From: Nostoc sp. T09
Lineage (GTDB): Bacteria > Cyanobacteriota > Cyanobacteriia > Cyanobacteriales > Nostocaceae
Length of the DNA: 60,777 nt
Direction: 5' to 3'
Assembly (NCBI RefSeq): GCF_002154695.1
Contig: NZ_MTAV01000074.1
Coordinates: 22,761 to 83,537 of the forward strand
Of the stretch, positions 18,532 through 27,578 are shown piece by piece (position 1 is the stretch's first letter; each line of letters opens with the position of its first letter). The position numbers were made by a program, and so were the translations under genes. The notes under the pieces are model-generated. The model saw nothing but the letters and a program-made list of their open reading frames with translations, did not search any database and was not told the DNA's origin.

Positions 18532-19620
18532 TTAAATATTATTTGCTAACCATTTACGGAAACTCGAATTATAAAAGCTGTAATATTTCTCTTCTCTCAT
18601 TTCTTCCTGATGTAAAAACTCAAACCAATTTTCTAACACTTCCTCAACATCAAATTCATCTGCATCAATTAGTTGTGCGATCACTTCTACAGATATCGGC
18701 TGCTGTTGCTTAACTAAAACATTCAACACAGCTAGGCTAAATTCCTCATCTTGACTTGCAACCATCATTTTTTGCCAATGCTGTTGATAATATGCTTCTA
18801 AACCAGCGGGGATTTGATTGTATTGCAAAGATTCTAGGTAGTAACCCTGAGAGATAGCAGATAAAATTTGGCTGACATATATAAAATTATTTTCTGATTT
18901 AGCAGCAAGGCTAGTGCAGAATTCTTGCTCGTTTATCTGGTGATGATTTAGCCAAGCTTTTATATTTTCATGAGTTAAATATTGTTGAATATAGGTTTGG
19001 ATATCTTGCTGAGTTTCTTCTGGATATTCTGCTAAATAAAGGTTCTGTGAAGGTGTTTCAATTAATAAACCCGATTTTTCTCTCAGAAAAGGTCGGCGCG
19101 TGAGGAGAAAATAAACCCCATCTGGAAGATAGCGGGGAAGATAAAACAAATTTGTCCCAGGTGATTGACTGTTGCGCTCAATGCGGTCTAATCCATCGAT
19201 AGCAATGATGAGTTTTGGCTGAGGTTCTAACTCATCGCTGATTTGCTGAATTAACTGATGTAGAAACGTCACATGAAATGTCTCTACAGGTAACGTCTCT
19301 ACATTGAATATCTCAGCAAGTTGGGTACAAATATTGCTGATAAATTCTTCAGCGCGATTTTTTCCCTCAACTTCAACGTTGTAATAGGCAACATCAGGAT
19401 TATCTATTGCATATTTGGCGAGGATTGCACTTTTACCGCTACCCGGTTCGCCTGTGATGGTGAAATAACCCTGGCGATAACGGTGAATAAATTCATGAAT
19501 AGCCGTAAACACAAATTCACGACCGACAAAATTATGGCTTTTTTCCGTAATAATTTGCTCAAACTGTGTTGGATGTCCTCTGGAATTGATTGTAGTGGGT
19601 GATTTGGGTGGTGAATTCAT
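18532..19620 (-). CDS. small STAND/NACHT-like ATPase
   Basis: A 362-aa P-loop protein. FVGREFVF (residue 31) opens the NTPase; Walker A GEPGSGKSA is at residues 57-65 and Walker B KLIIAIDGLDRI at about 136-147. A helical/winged-helix part ends in FYNSSFRKWLANN. Relatives in cyanobacteria are usually the centre of much larger WD40 or TPR proteins. Here there is no sensor repeat domain, so it is a stand-alone or shortened version. It begins 14 bp after the DUF3368 toxin gene on the same strand, suggesting one transcription unit. Its function is unknown; signalling or conflict roles are usual for the class. Confidence 0.8.
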   Translation of the reverse strand: MNSPPKSPTTINSRGHPTQFEQIITEKSHNFVGREFVFTAIHEFIHRYRQGYFTITGEPGSGKSAILAKYAIDNPDVAYYNVEVEGKNRAEEFISNICTQLAEIFNVETLPVETFHVTFLHQLIQQISDELEPQPKLIIAIDGLDRIERNSQSPGTNLFYLPRYLPDGVYFLLTRRPFLREKSGLLIETPSQNLYLAEYPEETQQDIQTYIQQYLTHENIKAWLNHHQINEQEFCTSLAAKSENNFIYVSQILSAISQGYYLESLQYNQIPAGLEAYYQQHWQKMMVASQDEEFSLAVLNVLVKQQQPISVEVIAQLIDADEFDVEEVLENWFEFLHQEEMREEKYYSFYNSSFRKWLANNI

Positions 19621-19634
19621 AATTATTTTTGTAT

Positions 19635-20123
19635 TTATTCTCCAGCCTGTTGTTTAAGCAAATTGACCACAGTATCAGATAACCATAAACCAGCATCACG
19701 TAAGGCTTGAATTCCAGGAGATACGCTTAAAATTATTCCGCGTCGTTTTGCTAGCACTATTAAGCCTCCTGTACCAATGGTAGTAATGCCTAACGATTGG
19801 CCGCAACGCCGTGCTGCTCTATCATCAACAACGGCTGCACAATCTGAAGTTGTCAAAGCTAGACTTAATACTTGTGACTCTCCTAAACCCAAATCCCAAG
19901 CAGCAATTTCAGGAGATACAGCCGGAATTTTTACTATTTGTATCCAAGAAACACTAGGCAATTGTCTTGAGGCTGCATCATCTTCCCCTGCTGAAGTGAC
20001 TTCTGTAAATACACCTTCGGGAACAATGATTTCTTTAAAGAGTTGTGGGAGTAATTCTGCTTGTTTACTTTTAAATAAAACAATCAGAGGTGAAGAGTTG
20101 ATAATGATGCGGTTAATCGACAT
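19635..20123 (-). CDS. DUF3368 PIN-like toxin
   Basis: A 162-aa PIN-fold protein of the DUF3368 group, whose members are predicted RNases. Diagnostic blocks are IIINSSPLIVLFK at the start, WDLGLGESQVLSLAL with the acidic active-site region, and AAVVDDRAARRCGQSLGI with the second Asp pair. It overlaps the upstream UPF0175 antitoxin gene by 11 bp, the usual arrangement of this toxin-antitoxin type. All active-site regions look intact. Confidence 0.87.
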   Translation of the reverse strand: MSINRIIINSSPLIVLFKSKQAELLPQLFKEIIVPEGVFTEVTSAGEDDAASRQLPSVSWIQIVKIPAVSPEIAAWDLGLGESQVLSLALTTSDCAAVVDDRAARRCGQSLGITTIGTGGLIVLAKRRGIILSVSPGIQALRDAGLWLSDTVVNLLKQQAGE

Positions 20124-20367
20124 TTGTCATTTCTTCGGCTAGTTCTTCTGGAGTGTATTGCATAAAATCAACTCGGTAACGAGATAAAGCATTAATAAAC
20201 TCTGCTCGTGTTAATCCTGCAATTTCTGCTGCTTTCGCTTGAGATATTTCGCCTAATTCATACCATTTTACTGCGGCGGCAATCCGCATCTCTTGAACGA
20301 ACTCTTCAGGGTTTTTGCGGAGAGCCGAAAATACAGTTGATGGTAATTGGATTGGTACTGTTTTCAT
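20113..20367 (-). CDS. UPF0175 family antitoxin
   Basis: An 84-aa protein with the UPF0175 pattern: a short N-terminal strand (VPIQLPSTVFSALRK) and then a helix-turn-helix-like core (AAVKWYELGEISQAKAAEIAGLTRAEFINALSRY). Such proteins bind DNA and neutralise the adjacent DUF3368 toxin. It is first in the transcription unit and overlaps the toxin gene by 11 bp. Autoregulation from its own upstream region is expected from the family. Confidence 0.87.
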   Translation of the reverse strand: MKTVPIQLPSTVFSALRKNPEEFVQEMRIAAAVKWYELGEISQAKAAEIAGLTRAEFINALSRYRVDFMQYTPEELAEEMTNVD

Positions 20368-20590
20368 AAAATTGTCTTATTTACCTAATATTATGTTGAA
20401 TTAGAAGCAAAGAGAAATACACCTAGAGTGGGCAGTGACAACCAGATAAAGATTTTGCTGGTAACTGTCCACCATACTATCTATTTTGTAGAATAATTAA
20501 TAGGTAAGACAACAATAGAGGTAGTCATGACTGGCAGTTATTAAGACGAAAATTCTATGAAATTTTTGGCAGATTACATTATTTCTCTCC

Positions 20591-21289
20591 TCATCCCTCT
20601 ATCAGGTTCTCAAGACGTAAAAAATGCACTCTACCTGATTTTTCCCCGCCAGTTCCCGCGACAAATTCGGCGACAACTGCGCCAATTAAGGATAAACCAC
20701 CGCTAATTTTTAACCCCCCTAAGAAGTATGGCATGGCGCTGGGTAAGCGCAAATACAGCAGTGTTTGCCAACGGGAAGCTTTATAGAGTTGAAATAAGTT
20801 GAGTAAGTTGCGGTCTACGCTGTTGAGTCCTAGGGTAGTGTTAGAGACGATGGGGAAAAAGGCGACAATCCAAGCGCAAACGACTAAGGCGGCAAAGGTG
20901 TTATTTTTGAACCAGAGAATGATTAAAGGTGCGATCGCTACTATAGGAGTTGTCTGTAAAATGACTGCATAGGGAAATAAGCTACGTTCAATCCATTTGC
21001 TTTGAGTAAATAATATCGCTATCAACAAGCCAGAAATGGCGGCAGCAATAAAGGCAACGACTGTAATTTGTAGGGTAATTAATAAGGAAGAAAAAAGCTC
21101 ATTCCGATCAGTAATTAAGGTTTTAAATACTAAGATTGGCCCAGGGAGGATAAAGGGAGGTAAATGCGTAACCCGTACTAATATATCCCACAACACCAAT
21201 GCCAAAATGCCGACCAACAATGGTTCCCAAACATCAGCTGACAATAATTTTTTAGTTGTCTTTGCTACTTTTGGGGGACGGTTAAACAT
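20591..21289 (-). pseudogene. ABC transporter permease of the NitT/TauT type, C-terminus lost
   Basis: 232 residues. The N-terminal 215 match a SsuC/TauC-type permease (LPPFILPGPILVFKTL; LQTTPIVAIAPLIILWF; LRLPSAMPYFLGGLKISGGLSLIGAVVAEFVAGTGG). After GGEKSG the sequence turns into a charged tail and stops, where the family normally has another 30-40 residues including the last membrane helix. Its ATG abuts the TGA of the ATPase remnant. Together with the lesions in the two partner genes, this indicates a dead operon. Confidence 0.7.
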
Positions 21290-22064
21290 TCAAAATATAG
21301 TAATTTGAGGATGATTCATAGCGATCGCTAGAGACTGAGAAACCTGGCGGCAATATTCGATATACACTGATGATGTGCGAAATGTCTCACTGCGAGGGTA
21401 AGGTGCATTAATTTCAATATCTGCAACTATGCGTCCCGGATTTGATCCCATAACCAGCACGCGATTTGACAAGTATACCGCTTCGTAAATATTGTGGGTG
21501 ACAAAAACTATTGTCCAATGGTGTTGATACCATAAATCTAGTAAGTCGCTGTTGAGTTTACTGCGAGTGATTTCATCGTAACGCCCCAAATGGCTCATCC
21601 ATTAATAGAATATTTGGCTGAGTCACTAAAGCCCGAGCAATTGATACCCGCATTTTCATGCCACCAGATAACTCACGGGGGTAGCTTTGCTCAAACTTCT
21701 CTAATCCTACCAATGCCAATGTTTGCTGTACTAAGCTATTAGCATCTTTTTGGGATACTTTCGCCAGCTTCAGTGGTAGGCGGACATTTTCTCTCACAGT
21801 TGCCCAAGGCATGAGTGCAGCATCTTGAAACACAAAGGCTAGTTTTCGCGCTGGAGGAGGAAAACCCCAGTCGATGCTCCCAGAACTCACGCGTCCCAGT
21901 CCGGCAATTAGCTGTAGGACTGTACTTTTACCGCACCCGGAAGGGCCTACTAAGCAGACAAATTGTGCATCTGGAATAGCTATATTTACGTCTTGCAGGG
22001 CAACTGTGCCATTGGCGTAGACTTTGCTAATTTGGCTGAGTGTAATAACGGGACGCTCATTCAT
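21290..22064 (-). pseudogene. ABC transporter ATPase (SsuB/TauB type) broken by a one-base insertion
   Basis: Two frames together make one ATPase. The first (from 22064) has Walker A GPSGCGKST, the signature LSGGMKMR and Walker B ILLMDEPFGAL, then reads into a TGA at 21573-21575. The second frame continues exactly where the family would (DEITRSKLNSDLLDLWYQ; IVFVTHNIYEAVYLSNRVLVM). Removing the base at 21578 restores MDEPFGALDEITRSK, so a single inserted base is the lesion. The D-loop and H-loop regions are therefore separated from the P-loop and the product would be inactive. Confidence 0.85.
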
Positions 22065-22208
22065 TCTTAATTTTTCTTCCTTTGCGTCCTACCCTGCGGG
22101 AAGCCCTCCGAGTCTATGCGGTTTGTTCCCCAACCCCTTCAGAATTAAAGTGATGAACCACTAGGAGTAAACGTGCGATCGCTAAATTTGCTATTTTTAA
22201 ATTACTGT

Positions 22209-23293
22209 TTATAATTTGTAATAGTCTCTGCCTTTATTGACAAATTGTAAGGTAAATGCATCCTTATATTTAACATTGGGCTGAGAAAGTCCAGTTTTAA
22301 CCATGCTATCGAATAATAATTTCTATCTCTCGTCGGTCATTGACCCGATACCGAGTTTTTCTGCTGCATCAGAAGTGATGATCCCATATTCTTTAAGTTT
22401 GGGAATGCTATAAGCTAACTGCTCATCTGTCATTTCTGGATTATCTTTTTTGATTAATTGATTACCTGGTTGAGGATTTTCTAAGTAGCTATACCAACCT
22501 TTGATTGATGCTTCAACAAAGCGTTGCACTAAATTTGGATTTTTTCTACTAATTCTTTCTTAGTTTCAATAGTAGTTGCGTATGCTGGATAACCATAATC
22601 TGTTAGTAAAAATACTATTGGCTTAAACCCACCTTGCTTTTCAATAGCAAAGGGTTCGGATGTTATATAGCCTTGTTGTGCTGAGGTTTTGTCAGCTAGA
22701 AATGGGGCAGGATTGAAGTTATAGGGACGTTTTTGTTCGTCGGTAAAATCATACTTAGCTTTGAGAAGTGGCCAATATGTGACATTAGCAGCGGCTGAGA
22801 CATAAATCGGTTTGCCTTTGAGGTCGGCAAGAGTTTTAATTGCTGTGTTGGGATGGGAAATAAAACACTGGGGGTCTTTCTGAAAGATTGCCGCTACTGT
22901 AATTTTAGGAATGCCTTGTGCTATTGCATTTATGGCATCAATGCCATAACCCATGAAAAAATCTACCGCACCTCCCATCAATAACTGGGTACCACTAGGT
23001 ACTTGGGGACCACCTATTTTAATAGTCACATCCAGACCGTGGTTTTTGTAAATTCCAGTTGCGTAGGCGCAGTCCGTCGTAGACATCGCCTGATAAAATC
23101 CACCGTGTTCTGCTTGTGCGATCCAATTAGTACCAAAGGTAACTTTATCTAACCCTGAATTTGTGGTTGTTTGTTGGTTGCTATTAGCACAGGCTGTAAT
23201 AAAACTGCTACCTATACTGATGCAACTGCACTGCATAAACTGACGGCGATTAAGGCGATGAATTACTGTTGATGAGGATGGAGACTGATTCAT
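22209..23293 (-). pseudogene. NMT1/THI5-like solute-binding protein with frameshift and nonsense codon
   Basis: A secreted binding protein for a NitT/TauT-type transporter: an RRQFMQ twin-arginine-like start, and then FGTNWIAQAEHGGFYQA, LMGGAVDFFMGYGIDA and LKGKPIYVSAAANVTYWPL. At about 22545-22550 a run of six A on the coding strand has lost one base: frame 1 ends KELVEKIQI, while the next frame supplies VQRFVEASIKGWYSYLE. A further in-frame TAG at 22323-22325 replaces the Trp expected after MTDER. The frame then runs on as DSMVKTGLSQPNV and ends with TAA at 22209. A short repeat is also inserted at 23061-23089. The substrate class could be a pyrimidine/thiamine precursor, nitrate or a sulfonate. 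Confidence 0.85.
23061..23089. repeat. short palindromic repeat inserted in frame in the binding-protein pseudogene
   Basis: GCGTAGGCGCAGTCC followed by GTCGTAGACATCGC is a GC-rich imperfect palindrome of the kind scattered through Nostoc genomes. Here it adds about eight residues (MSTTDCAY) between FYQA and ATGIYKNHGLD, where the family reads straight through. It keeps the frame. Confidence 0.6.
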
Positions 23294-23326
23294 GGAACAA
23301 ATTAACGCTCTCTTATTTGTAGTGTT

Positions 23327-23797
23327 TTAGCTAATTCTGAATGTACATTCTAGAATCAGCTTTTGGTTCACCACAGAATAAGGTTGAATTAATAGAGCGC
23401 GTTGAAAAGCTTGGATTGCTTCACGATACTTTCCTAAGGCGGCATAACACAATCCCATACCGTGGAGTGCGCCAAAATGTACAGAATTGAGATTCACAAC
23501 CATCTGACAATCCGCCAAAGATCTTTGATAATCACCGATGCTGTAGTAAAGAAAAGCACGACGATTCCATGCTTCGGCAAAATCTGGTTGTTCTGTGATT
23601 AGTTGGGTTAGGACTTTTTCGGCTTCAGTAGTTTCACCAGCATCTAACAACTTTTGACTGTGGTCAATTTTCTCTAACCCGTAAATTCCTTTTTGCTGAA
23701 ACCAGATACGCCATATTTTTTTAGTTGCCTGTTCCCGGATTGCAGCATTGGAATTTTTCAAATCTTCAAGTAAAGAGTTGATAGATAAAGAATCCAT
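23327..23797 (-). CDS. small TPR-repeat protein
   Basis: A 156-aa protein with about two and a half tetratricopeptide repeats (residues 50-150): AEAWNRRAFLYYSIGDYQRSLADCQ, then GALHGMGLCYAALGKYREAIQAFQRAL. The N-terminal 45 residues form a helical lead (LLEDLKNSNAAIREQATKKIWRIWFQQKG). There is no signal peptide. TPRs bind partner proteins; none is indicated by the neighbours. It ends 34 bp from the start of the decayed transporter operon on the same strand. Confidence 0.8.
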   Translation of the reverse strand: MDSLSINSLLEDLKNSNAAIREQATKKIWRIWFQQKGIYGLEKIDHSQKLLDAGETTEAEKVLTQLITEQPDFAEAWNRRAFLYYSIGDYQRSLADCQMVVNLNSVHFGALHGMGLCYAALGKYREAIQAFQRALLIQPYSVVNQKLILECTFRIS

Positions 23798-24081
23798 AAA
23801 TTCGGTCTAGGTAATTGTATTTATATATCAACTTTCGCACAAAAATCTCTACTTAGTCATTTTTAAAGTCATCTTTAAATTCTCTTTTTACAGTTGCAAA
23901 TTGGGCAATTTCCGTGTTGTTATTTTTAGGTATTCAGCAATACTATAAATACGGGTTTTAATATGTAAATTCATGGTTAACTAATCATTAGTACATCATA
24001 AATTTAAAAATAAAAGCCAACTGTTGGTACTTGACAAACCCCTGTTGACTAATACTTGATAAAAACATCACAAAAAATAAA

Positions 24082-25347
24082 TTGACTATGCCAAAGCCAA
24101 ATAGTGTTTCCAGGCATATTGTTCTGACATCCCATCCTAATAATTTTGGTCCCAAACCAATCCCCATTCATTGGGGAGCAGCTGACCCGATGGAACGTGG
24201 TCCGATTATTGCTACTTTGACTAAGCAGGCGCACCGGAATGTGATTGGCACTCATTCTGGTAGTTATGCTGTGTATCGCGCTTTAGCAGTGGCTAGCGGT
24301 GCTTTACAGTCAGATCATCGCGCTGATCTGACTAATACATCGCCAGTCACACATATTGGTCCCCATCCTAGCTGGGCTGATCCTGAGAAAATTGTTTCCC
24401 TTGATCCTTTTGGGGCTGTAGCTAGTGAAGTGTTTGCCTCCTATTACGCCCAAGGTTATGATATCCGCCCGACGATCGCCATTACTCAGGCTCATATTAA
24501 TATGCCGGAACTGCAAGATGCGGTGGATAAAGGGCGCTTGCAGGTTGATGGCAAAATTATGAAACCAGGTGGCGATTTAGTCGTCACTAAGGCTGCAATT
24601 GAGCCAGTATGGTATCTACCGGGAATTGCCAAGCGCTTTGGGATCACAGAAGCAGATTTACGTCGCGCTTTATTTGAACAAACTGGGGGGATGTTCCCAG
24701 AATTGGTGACACGTTCTGATTTAGAAGTGTTTTTACCACCAATTGGGGGTGTAACTGTATATATTGTCGGTGATGTAGCCGCGATCGCCGACCCGAATAA
24801 ACCCTTAGCGGTACGGGTACATGATGAATGCAACGGTTCTGATGTGTTTGGTTCCGATATCTGTACCTGTCGTCCTTATTTAGTACATGGAATTGAAGTT
24901 TGCGTACAAACCGCACAGGAAGGAGGTGTAGGCGTAATAGTATACTGTCGCAAAGAAGGAAGAGCCTTGGGAGAGGTGACGAAATTCTTAGTTTACAATG
25001 CCAGAAAGCGCCAAGAAGGAGGCGATCGCGCTGATGCCTATTTTGCCCGGACAGAATGTGTGGCGGGAGTCCAAGATATGCGCTTCCAAGAGTTGATGCC
25101 CGATGTGTTGCATTGGTTGGGTATTACTCGCATTGACCGCATGGTGTCGATGAGTAATATGAAGTTCAACGCCATTACCCAAGCCGGGATTGAGATTGTC
25201 GAACGGGTTCCCATCCCAGAGGATTTGATTCCTCAAGATGCACGGGTAGAAATTGAGGCGAAGAAAGCAGCAGGCTACTTTACTACAGGTGATGTGTTAG
25301 ATGCTGACAGTTTAGGTGAGGTGAAGGGGCGAGAGTTGGAAGAGTGA
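24082..25347 (+). CDS. URC1-type GTP cyclohydrolase II homologue (uracil catabolism)
   Basis: A 421-aa protein. Residues 1-210 are the N-terminal extension typical of the URC1 group (ADPMERGPIIATLTKQAHRNVIGTHSGSYA). Residues 225-400 are a GTP cyclohydrolase II-like domain. The zinc ligands are kept as C250, C261 and C263 (CNGSDVFGSDICTC), followed by CRKEGRALG. It lacks the fused RibB domain of riboflavin enzymes. URC1 with URC4 and a uracil phosphoribosyltransferase is the yeast/bacterial uracil-degradation set, and the other two genes follow directly here. The start is at 24082 (TTG); no strong ribosome site is seen. Confidence 0.85.
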   Translation: MTMPKPNSVSRHIVLTSHPNNFGPKPIPIHWGAADPMERGPIIATLTKQAHRNVIGTHSGSYAVYRALAVASGALQSDHRADLTNTSPVTHIGPHPSWADPEKIVSLDPFGAVASEVFASYYAQGYDIRPTIAITQAHINMPELQDAVDKGRLQVDGKIMKPGGDLVVTKAAIEPVWYLPGIAKRFGITEADLRRALFEQTGGMFPELVTRSDLEVFLPPIGGVTVYIVGDVAAIADPNKPLAVRVHDECNGSDVFGSDICTCRPYLVHGIEVCVQTAQEGGVGVIVYCRKEGRALGEVTKFLVYNARKRQEGGDRADAYFARTECVAGVQDMRFQELMPDVLHWLGITRIDRMVSMSNMKFNAITQAGIEIVERVPIPEDLIPQDARVEIEAKKAAGYFTTGDVLDADSLGEVKGRELEE

Positions 25348-25560
25348 AGAAGGCAGAAGGCAGAGGAGCCACTGCGTTGCGGTGAGCAGTGCGTTGGGCG
25401 GCTTCGCCGACTTGAAGCAACTGCGAACCCGAAGGGAGGTTCCCTCCGTTGTAGCAAGTGGCGTGGCAGAAGTCAGAAGGAATACTGCTCTCTGCACTTC
25501 TGGCTTTGTTGATAAAGTGTAAAGGATGAAGGATGAAGTTTTATCCTTTATCCTTCTGGG
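25348..25560. repeat. cluster of GC-rich short palindromes between URC1- and URC4-like genes
   Basis: The spacer holds several small palindromic pieces, such as GGGCGGCTTCGCCGAC near 25397, CGAAGGGAGGTTCCCTCCG near 25432 and CACTGCG/GCAGTGCG near 25371-25392. They look like nested short dispersed repeats of the Nostoc type. I see no gene in it. The RNA would be highly folded between the two cistrons. Confidence 0.5.
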
Positions 25561-25579
25561 GTGTATCAGGAGGTGAAGG

Positions 25580-26818
25580 ATGGAGATAGGAACCGCAGAG
25601 GCGCAGAGGGCGCAGAGAGAATTAGTTGCATATCTTCGTTCTCCAAAAGCGATTCGGGAACGTTGTGGGCAATTGTTTTCGTGGGTGTGTGAAGGTAAGT
25701 CAAATCATTTTGTTTGTGATTTGGCGCAGTTGGAAAGGGTTGCAGATTATGTGATTGAGGTGATGCGGGGGGAATACCCAAATCTAGACATTCCGTTTCA
25801 TAGTCGTTGGCGACATTTTGAAGTTGGCGATGTGCCGCGATTAGGTAAGTTAGATAATCAGTTAGCGGGACTATCGTCTGTGGAGAAGGCGGCGGCTAAG
25901 TTTGATTTGGCGATTGTCAGTGTGTTGTTGGATGCTGGTGCTGGGGATAGGTGGCATTATGATGAACAAGAAACTGGCTTGAGGTTAGGGCGTTCTGAAG
26001 GCTTGGCTGTGGCTAGTTTCCAAATGTTTTGTCAAGGCAATTTTGCCAGTGATGGTTTGCCGCAGGCTGATGCTTTGCGGTTGCAAGAATTAACTGAGGC
26101 AGAATTAGCAACTGGATTCCAGGTAAGTTCTGAAAATCCTTTGGTGGGAATTGCGGGAAGGTTGAATTTACTACAAAAGTTAGGTCAAGTCTTACTTGCT
26201 TCGCCCCATCTGTTTGGAGATAACAATCCTCGTCCGGGGAATTTAGTTCATTATCTCTTGGATAAGTCGGAAAACGGGGAGTTGGCAGCTACAACTGTGT
26301 TAAGTGCAGTTTTGGAAGGGCTGAGTGATATCTGGCCGGGAAGATTAGAGATAGGTGGGGTAAATTTGGGTGATGTATGGCAACATTCAGCTATTGGCGA
26401 TGATGGTTTAGTACCTTTTCATAAGCTGTCTCAGTGGTTGACATACTCTTTATTAGAACCACTACAAGAACTTGGATTAAAAATTACTGGTCTAAATCAA
26501 CTCACTGGATTACCAGAATATCGCAATGGCGGCTTATGTCTCGACTTGGGACTTATCAGTGTTAAAAACCCAGATATTTTAAATTCATCTCACTCAGTGG
26601 CATCGGCAGTTATAGTTGAATGGCGGGCTTTGACCGTGATTCTTTTAGATAGAATCGCTGCTACAGTGCGCGAAAAGTTAAGTATGAGTACCGAGGAACT
26701 ACCATTAGTGAAAATCCTCCAAGGGGGAACTTGGACAGCTGGGCGCAAAATCGCTGCCCAACTCAGAACAGGTGGGATACCCCCCATACAAATAGAAAGT
26801 GATGGTACGGTATTCTGA
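25580..26818 (+). CDS. URC4/urg3 family protein (DUF1688), uracil catabolism
   Basis: A 412-aa DUF1688 protein. Recognisable blocks are RSPKAIRERCGQLF, IPFHSRWRHFEVG, DLAIVSVLLDAGAGDRWHYDE, GRSEGLAVASFQMFCQG and RPGNLVHYLLD. The family is required for the URC uracil-degradation route, but its reaction is not settled. The ATG has a strong AGGAGG ribosome site 6 bases upstream (25568-25573). The first residues (TAEAQRAQRE) are encoded by a CGCAGAG-type repeat and are not part of the conserved domain. It is followed by upp 107 bp downstream. Confidence 0.87.
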   Translation: MEIGTAEAQRAQRELVAYLRSPKAIRERCGQLFSWVCEGKSNHFVCDLAQLERVADYVIEVMRGEYPNLDIPFHSRWRHFEVGDVPRLGKLDNQLAGLSSVEKAAAKFDLAIVSVLLDAGAGDRWHYDEQETGLRLGRSEGLAVASFQMFCQGNFASDGLPQADALRLQELTEAELATGFQVSSENPLVGIAGRLNLLQKLGQVLLASPHLFGDNNPRPGNLVHYLLDKSENGELAATTVLSAVLEGLSDIWPGRLEIGGVNLGDVWQHSAIGDDGLVPFHKLSQWLTYSLLEPLQELGLKITGLNQLTGLPEYRNGGLCLDLGLISVKNPDILNSSHSVASAVIVEWRALTVILLDRIAATVREKLSMSTEELPLVKILQGGTWTAGRKIAAQLRTGGIPPIQIESDGTVF

Positions 26819-26890
26819 ATTGGGGATTGGCGATGAGGGAAGGAGAAGGGCAAGGAGACAGGGGGACACGAAGACACGGGGAAATGCCCA

Positions 26891-26939
26891 ATGACAAATG
26901 ACCAATGACAAATGACAAATGACAAATGACCAATGACAA
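26891..26939 (+). repeat. ATGACAA/ATGACCA heptamer array overlapping the upp start
   Basis: Seven head-to-tail heptamers (ATGACAA or ATGACCA) run from 26891 to 26939. Because the unit is 7 nt, its ATGs fall in all three frames in turn. The copy at 26926 is in frame with upp. The previous in-frame ATG (26905) meets a TGA inside the array. Confidence 0.85.
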
Positions 26940-27573
26940 ACAAAATCAAGTAACACTTATTGAACATCCCTTAATTCAGCACAAATTAACGTTGATGCGG
27001 CGGGCGGAAACTAGTACAACGAAATTTCGTAACCTCGTCAAAGAAATTAGTTTGTTGTTGGCTTATGAAGTAACGCGAGATTTACCGCTGAAATACGAAG
27101 AGATTCAAACACCACTCGCACCAATGAATGCGCCCTTGCTTGCACCTGATAAAAAGCTGGTGTTAGTTTCGATTATGCGGGCTGGACAGGGAATTTTAGA
27201 TGGGATGCTGGAGTTGATCCCATCAGCAAGAGTGGGACACGTTGGTTTATATCGCGACCCAAAAACTTTAATTGCTGTTGAGTATTATTTTAAGGTTCCC
27301 TATGATGTCGAGCAGCGAGACATGATCGTTGTCGATCCGATGCTAGCAACGGGAAATTCTGCGGTGGCGGCGGTGGAACGGTTAAAATCAACTAATCCCT
27401 TGTCGATTAAGTTTGTCTGCCTACTCGCTGCACCAGAAGGTATTCAGCATTTCTGTGAAGTACATCCCGATGTACCTTTGTACACAGCTGCTATTGATGA
27501 CCATTTGGATGAACACGGCTATATTATTCCCGGATTAGGCGATGCAGGCGATCGCTTGTTTGGCACAAGATAA
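26926..27573 (+). CDS. upp: uracil phosphoribosyltransferase
   Basis: A 215-aa enzyme that makes UMP from uracil and PRPP. The family start [12 protein letters not shown] is present. So are the PRPP loop [18 protein letters not shown] and the uracil-binding end [24 protein letters not shown]. The ATG lies inside the heptamer array, so the first residues MTNDKQNQ are repeat-encoded. As the third gene after the URC1- and URC4-like genes it fits the first step of the URC pathway as well as salvage. Confidence 0.95.
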   Translation: MTNDKQNQVTLIEHPLIQHKLTLMRRAETSTTKFRNLVKEISLLLAYEVTRDLPLKYEEIQTPLAPMNAPLLAPDKKLVLVSIMRAGQGILDGMLELIPSARVGHVGLYRDPKTLIAVEYYFKVPYDVEQRDMIVVDPMLATGNSAVAAVERLKSTNPLSIKFVCLLAAPEGIQHFCEVHPDVPLYTAAIDDHLDEHGYIIPGLGDAGDRLFGTR

Positions 27574-27578
27574 TAAAA

